Shown here in pieces: positions 20,876 through 22,471 of a stretch of DNA of 22,471 nt (positions are counted from its first letter, which is position 1; every line of letters begins with the position of its first letter). Location: the NCBI GenBank assembly GCA_035707965.1, contig DASSTJ010000214.1, positions 1 through 22,471 of the forward strand, written 5' to 3'. The position numbers and the translations under genes were made by a program. The DNA is from DASSTJ01 sp035707965. Its GTDB lineage: Bacteria > Actinomycetota > Actinomycetes > Actinomycetales > Angustibacteraceae. Under the pieces are notes generated by a model. That model was given only the letters and a program-made list of their open reading frames with translations, was not told where the DNA came from and ran no database searches.

Positions 20876-22471
20876 TCAGGCGGAGCGTGCTTCGCGGAGT
20901 CGTTGGCTCACGACCGTCGTGACGCCGTCGCCACGCATCGTGACGCCGTACAGCGCGTCGGCAACCTCCATCGTGCGCTTCTGGTGCGTGATGACGATGA
21001 GCTGGCTGGACTCGCGCAGCTCCTCCATGATCACGATGAGCCGCCCCAGGTTGGTGTCGTCGAGCGCCGCCTCGACCTCGTCCATCACGTAGAACGGGCT
21101 CGGCCGCGCCTTGAAGATCGCGACCAGGAGCGCGACGGCCGTCAGCGACCGCTCGCCGCCCGACAGCAGCGACAGGCGCTTGACCTTCTTGCCTGGCGGT
21201 CGCGCCTCGACCTCGATGCCCGTGGCGAGCATGTCATCGGGGTCGGTGAGGACCAGTCGCCCCTCGCCCCCGGGGAAGAGACGGGCGAAGATCCGCTCGA
21301 ACTGCTCGGCGGTGTCGTGGTATGCCGCGGTGAACACCTGCTCCACCCGCTCGTCCACCTCCTTGACGATGTCGAGGAGGTCGGTGCGGCTGCGCCCCAG
21401 GTCGGCCAGCTGCTCGGTGAGGAACTTGTGTCGTTCCTCGAGCGCCGCGTACTCCTCGAGGGCGAGCGGGTTCACCTTGCCGAGCAGGGACAGGGCGCGC
21501 TCGGCCTTGCGCAGCCGCTTCTCCTGCTGCTCGCGCACGTAAGGCGTCGGCTCGGGTGGCACCTGCGGCTCGGGCTCACCTGGCACGGCCACGGACGGCG
21601 GGACGAGCTGGTGCGGGCCGTACTCCTCGAGCAGCACGTCGGGGTCGATGCCCAGCTCCTCGACGGCCTTGGCCTGCAGTGCCTCGACGCGCAGCCGCTG
21701 CTGCGTGCGCGCCACCTCGTCGCGGTGCACGCTGTCCGTCAGCGTGCGTAGCTCCTCGTCCAGCTGCCGAGCGCGGTCGCGCACGCCGGTCAGGTCGATC
21801 TCGCGCTGCGTCCGGGCGGCCTCCGCGTGGTCCCGCTGCACGGCGGCCTCGGCGAGCGAGACCTCGAGAAGCTCGAGCACGTAGGCGGTGGCCGTGCCGA
21901 CCGCCTTCGCCACCTCGGCCTCACGGGCACGTCGCTCACGCCGAGCAGCAGCCCGCTCCCGTGCCTGCCGCTCGTCGCGCACCGACCGCTCGAGCGACTC
22001 AGCACGGGCCACCAGGGCGCGGGCCCGCTCCTCACCGGTGCGCAGCGCCAGCCGGACCTCGGTCTCGGCGGCGCGAGCGGCGGACGACTCGGCGTCCAGG
22101 CGGTCGCGCTCGGCCGTCGACGGCTCGTCGTCGGCGTCCTCACCCGTCTGCGCCTGGGCCGCCTCGAGCCGCGCCTGCAGCTCGGCCAGGGCCAGCTGGT
22201 CGGTCTCGACGGCCTGCTCGGCGGTCTCCACGGACCGACGCAGCCGCTCTGCCTCGCTGTGAGCCGAGCGCACCTGCGACCCGAGCTGGCCCAGCCTCTC
22301 GGCGACCGCCGCGTGCCGGGCGTCGGAGTCGTGCAGCTGCTCGAGCGCGGCTTCGACCCGGTGCAGCGCCTCCTCGGCCTTCTGCTGCGCGGCTGCGAGT
22401 GCGAAGCGCACCTGTTCGCCGCGGTGCGTCGCCTGGCTCGCGGCCTCCGTCGCCTCGTCGACGGCCGCCTG
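20876..22471 (-). CDS. smc: Chromosome segregation protein SMC, C-terminal part (5' partial)
   Basis: ATPase of the SMC-ScpAB complex that compacts and separates chromosomes. The frame runs off the right edge; 531 residues are present, about the C-terminal 45 percent. The first 200 or so residues are Ala/Glu/Arg-rich heptads (returning coiled-coil arm), broken near 265-295 by a Pro-rich segment. The head domain follows with LNPLALEEY-like KVNPLALEEYAALEERH, the signature LSGGERSLTAVALL and Walker B FYVMDEVEAALDDTN. The D-loop/switch region LIVITHQKRTMEVADALYGVTM comes last. The first half, including Walker A, is outside the window. The protein ends with RLREARSA. Confidence 0.97.
   Translation of the reverse strand, partial: QAAVDEATEAASQATHRGEQVRFALAAAQQKAEEALHRVEAALEQLHDSDARHAAVAERLGQLGSQVRSAHSEAERLRRSVETAEQAVETDQLALAELQARLEAAQAQTGEDADDEPSTAERDRLDAESSAARAAETEVRLALRTGEERARALVARAESLERSVRDERQARERAAARRERRAREAEVAKAVGTATAYVLELLEVSLAEAAVQRDHAEAARTQREIDLTGVRDRARQLDEELRTLTDSVHRDEVARTQQRLRVEALQAKAVEELGIDPDVLLEEYGPHQLVPPSVAVPGEPEPQVPPEPTPYVREQQEKRLRKAERALSLLGKVNPLALEEYAALEERHKFLTEQLADLGRSRTDLLDIVKEVDERVEQVFTAAYHDTAEQFERIFARLFPGGEGRLVLTDPDDMLATGIEVEARPPGKKVKRLSLLSGGERSLTAVALLVAIFKARPSPFYVMDEVEAALDDTNLGRLIVIMEELRESSQLIVITHQKRTMEVADALYGVTMRGDGVTTVVSQRLREARSA

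Overview
The window reads as chromosomal DNA of a high-GC actinobacterium. Supporting signs are very high G+C in every gene, many GTG starts, and the actinobacterial DUF2469 protein beside rnhB. The gene order rnhB-lepB-rplS, trmD-rimM-khpA-rpsP, amidohydrolase-ffh and amtB-ftsY-smc is the one I recall from Mycobacterium tuberculosis (about Rv2901c to Rv2922c). Nothing in the sequence fixes the genus. Almost everything is on the minus strand, so transcription runs from high to low coordinates. The only plus-strand genes are an HNH-endonuclease tail at the left edge and one DUF393 gene. No IS, prophage or CRISPR array was seen, and no gene-free gap exceeds 300 bases.

Layout from right to left, in the direction of minus-strand transcription. 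(1) smc (5' part cut off by the window edge), a small membrane protein, and ftsY. (2) A two-gene membrane unit: a single-pass protein with a WPFSPW motif, then an HTTM/VKGC-like protein. It converges on, and overlaps by 61 bp, a plus-strand DUF393 (DCC) thiol-oxidoreductase gene. (3) amtB alone, with a probable GlnR box upstream and without the glnB/glnK-glnD pair that often follows it. (4) ffh, an amidohydrolase and a GNAT/P-loop kinase fusion, joined by two 4-base GTGA stop/start overlaps. (5) The ribosome block rpsP, khpA, rimM, trmD, rplS, with a strong hairpin before rimM and a repeat-rich leader before rplS. (6) A long run lepB, lepB, rnhB, DUF2469, dusB, ydcF-like, dgt, mostly overlapping genes. 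(7) dnaG, a conserved protein of unknown function, and tRNA-Asn.

The genes join several core processes: co-translational protein targeting (Ffh, FtsY) with signal-peptide removal (two SPases); ribosome and tRNA maturation (S16, KhpA, RimM, TrmD, L19, DusB); and replication and nucleotide upkeep (DnaG, dGTPase, RNase HII, SMC).

The less ordinary points are the HTTM/DUF393/WPFSPW module, the GNAT-kinase fusion behind ffh, the alternative-pairing repeats in front of rplS, the GlnR-type box of an orphan amtB, a Glu in place of the TrmD catalytic Asp, and four starts that look leaderless. I did not find a clearly new multi-gene system. The HTTM/DUF393/WPFSPW module is the best candidate for under-described biology.
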